64,000 bases of DNA from Sporopachydermia quercuum (Eukaryota > Ascomycota > Sporopachydermiomycetes > Sporopachydermiales > Sporopachydermiaceae), in NCBI GenBank assembly GCA_001599295.1, contig BCGN01000002.1:620001-684000 (forward strand). The letters are read 5' to 3'. Below are positions 62,342 through 64,000 of this stretch, piece after piece. How positions within the stretch are numbered: position 1 is the stretch's first letter; every line of letters starts with the position of its first letter. The notes below the pieces were generated by a model. The model was not told where the DNA came from and made no database searches. It worked only from the letters and a program-made list of their open reading frames with translations. The position numbers and the translations under genes were made by a program.

Positions 62342-64000
62342 TCAAATCTTGCCAATCATTAAAAAGATCTTCTCCCTCACAGTTAGCAAACTAAATAGTT
62401 CTTCATTAGTTGTTATCTTCAAAATATCTCCATTATTCTGTAGAAATCTAAGTTGAGCTTTTGATACACCATTCTCTATCCACTGTGAATCGATTCCTTT
62501 GAATTCATCATTTCTAACTAATTTTTCAGTTATTTTATTGACCAAATCTATTAGAGGAATCGTCTTTGGAACAGAGATGGCAAACATTTCATCAGCGTTG
62601 GAACAAAACTTGATTCTTATGCTACCCGTGAGATTAGTGGTAGAAGATGATATTGACGACTTTTGAGAATGCACCCTGTCAACAATATTGGACTTGGTTC
62701 CCGAGCTTGCAGTGGCACCTGCTGCACTATTCCCATAGTCTCTATTCAAGTCTTTGTTTTTATCGAATTCATCATCCAAATAATAATCCTCAATATCATT
62801 GCTTTGGTTACTTTCGATCGGTGATGGATGTTTGACTCCATAAGAGGAATTGGAGTTACAGCTACCATCTGACGCCATATAGGAGTTTGTTTTCATTGAA
62901 TTGACCATTGAACTTGAACTTATTGAGCGCGAAACTGTAGAATTCTGAATACCTTGAGCTACCGCCTGTTGATTCAATTGTCTCGAGCCTCTCTGATGGC
63001 TTAATCTATGCGCACTATTTCTGTTTTTACCAGCTTTAGGGTCAGGTAGTCGATCAGGATAAGCACCAAAATCTTGAACATCACTTTCACGGAGTTGGAA
63101 AAACTGTAAGACGGTGTTGCTTCGAGATATATTAGTTGGCAGTTTTATCAGACTACTCAGGTAATTGTTCAATTCGAACTTTCGGTCAGAAGCTATGCGA
63201 TCATTCACATGTTCTCTTGGCCCAGGTAGCATTGGCAAAGTCCTTGGTTCTGACTGCTCACCCGCCTCTAGCGGAAATTCGTCTTTCAGCTTCAAATGCA
63301 GATTATAGAAATCATGGTATCTCCTGCATAAGTACCTGAAAGCCTTATTGCTTGTTTCAACGGTCACAAGATACCAAAATCCGTCATCGAAGTAAACTTC
63401 TTTAACACCTGTAGATATAGGATAACTACTTGGACCCAAAAGATTCTTACCTGCAGAAGAAGTTGAGCTAATAGATGGTTTATGACGATGTGCTTGATTA
63501 CTTTGGCTATTTTGTCTACTACTCCTAGGGGTTCCGGAGGTAGAAGTACTTTGATATGATGATCTTTGTTTCTTTTCTCTTTCTTTCATTTCTAAATTCA
63601 AAACGGGAATAGAACTTGATTGATATTTCCTATTTTTCATCCTCCATTCGTCAATTGTTGGTATATGAGCTCTATCAAATCCTTCTTTTAAATCGCTTAT
63701 TGCTGATCCAGTCGTCGGATCCTGAATCGTTAAATAGTAAGACGAAACAAGTCCTGGCCCTCCTACTCTAGAAATAAGTTTGGCTAATACCCATTCATAA
63801 TTATAATGAGCAACAATTGATAATGTTTCACCTTTTACCACATGCAGTTCTTCTGAATCTTCATCTTGATTGTCAGGAATGAAATCTTCATTGACCACTG
63901 CTAGTAGAAAGTCATTCTTTTTACTTGCTGATTGTTGTTGTGAAGTGATTAGAGAAGTTGGTGAAGCTGCTAGTCGATTTCCAAGTTTTGCTTCTGATTT
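62342..64000 (-). CDS. BEM1: Bem1, polarity scaffold (C-terminal part; 5' end outside window)
   Basis: The scaffold that joins Cdc24, Cdc42-GTP and PAK kinases at sites of polarised growth. The frame is open to the right edge, so the N-terminus and first SH3 domain lie outside; about 552 residues are present. Visible in order: the second SH3 domain (LAVVNEDFIPDNQ...ELHVVKGETLSIV, YNYEWVLAKLISRVGGPGLV), the conserved VPTIxEW-like segment (IPTIDEWRMKN), a Ser/Gln-rich linker, the PX domain (VYFDDGFWYLVTVETSNKAF, RRYHDFYNLHLKLKDEFP, then the PMLPGP loop), a long Ser/Asn-rich linker, and a C-terminal PB1 domain (GSIRIKFCSNADEMFAISVP to the stop) that binds Cdc24. The second SH3 is the one that binds PAKs and Cdc42. 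No intron in the visible part. Confidence 0.95.
   Translation of the reverse strand, partial: KSEAKLGNRLAASPTSLITSQQQSASKKNDFLLAVVNEDFIPDNQDEDSEELHVVKGETLSIVAHYNYEWVLAKLISRVGGPGLVSSYYLTIQDPTTGSAISDLKEGFDRAHIPTIDEWRMKNRKYQSSSIPVLNLEMKEREKKQRSSYQSTSTSGTPRSSRQNSQSNQAHRHKPSISSTSSAGKNLLGPSSYPISTGVKEVYFDDGFWYLVTVETSNKAFRYLCRRYHDFYNLHLKLKDEFPLEAGEQSEPRTLPMLPGPREHVNDRIASDRKFELNNYLSSLIKLPTNISRSNTVLQFFQLRESDVQDFGAYPDRLPDPKAGKNRNSAHRLSHQRGSRQLNQQAVAQGIQNSTVSRSISSSSMVNSMKTNSYMASDGSCNSNSSYGVKHPSPIESNQSNDIEDYYLDDEFDKNKDLNRDYGNSAAGATASSGTKSNIVDRVHSQKSSISSSTTNLTGSIRIKFCSNADEMFAISVPKTIPLIDLVNKITEKLVRNDEFKGIDSQWIENGVSKAQLRFLQNNGDILKITTNEELFSLLTVREKIFLMIGKI

Overview
The window is nuclear chromosomal DNA from an ascomycete budding yeast (Saccharomycotina). 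Almost every recognisable gene is a yeast housekeeping gene, the sequence is AT-rich, and most genes are a single open frame. Three genes (RAD51, PUP3, CMC2) carry short spliceosomal introns with GTAWGT-like donors and a CTAAC-type branch site close to the acceptor. CTG codons fall where the conserved AFG2 family has leucine, which argues against a CTG-Ser lineage. RAD51 with five introns, a HAPSTR1-like gene and a valine/propionate-type hydroxyacid dehydrogenase suggest an early-diverging, non-Saccharomyces lineage. I cannot name the species.

Layout. 0-14 kb: VPS35 (retromer, cut by the left edge), an unrecognised probably mitochondrial protein, AFG2/DRG1 (60S maturation AAA ATPase), a HAPSTR1/DUF4588-like protein, NCS6 (tRNA U34 thiolation) and NIP1 (eIF3c). 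14-21 kb: BLM10, a 2120-residue proteasome activator whose base composition is clearly richer in GC than its neighbours. 21-34 kb: two gene-poor stretches of about 6.0 and 5.6 kb flanking one HMG-box transcription factor. 34-47 kb: a large membrane-anchored PDI-family protein (EPS1-like), 3-hydroxyisobutyrate/3-hydroxypropionate dehydrogenase, a LEU3-like zinc-cluster regulator and a mitochondrial NAD+ carrier (YIA6/NDT1-like). 47-58 kb: RAD51 (six exons), YEL1-like Arf GEF, PUP3 (20S beta3) and CMC2. 58-64 kb: MID1 (calcium channel subunit), PUS4 (tRNA pseudouridine-55 synthase) and BEM1 (cut by the right edge).

Functional threads: two proteasome genes (BLM10, PUP3), three translation or ribosome-biogenesis genes plus PUS4 and NCS6 for tRNA modification, several mitochondrial genes, and two polarity genes (BEM1, YEL1). 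This is ordinary yeast gene scatter and not an operon-like system. About 29 kb (46%) is intergenic. I found no tRNA, rRNA, transposon, LTR or CRISPR. The points most worth a second look are the HMG-box gene with an in-box insertion and its surrounding deserts, the five-intron RAD51, the altered C-terminal tripeptide of BLM10, the four-domain PDI and the HAPSTR1-like protein.
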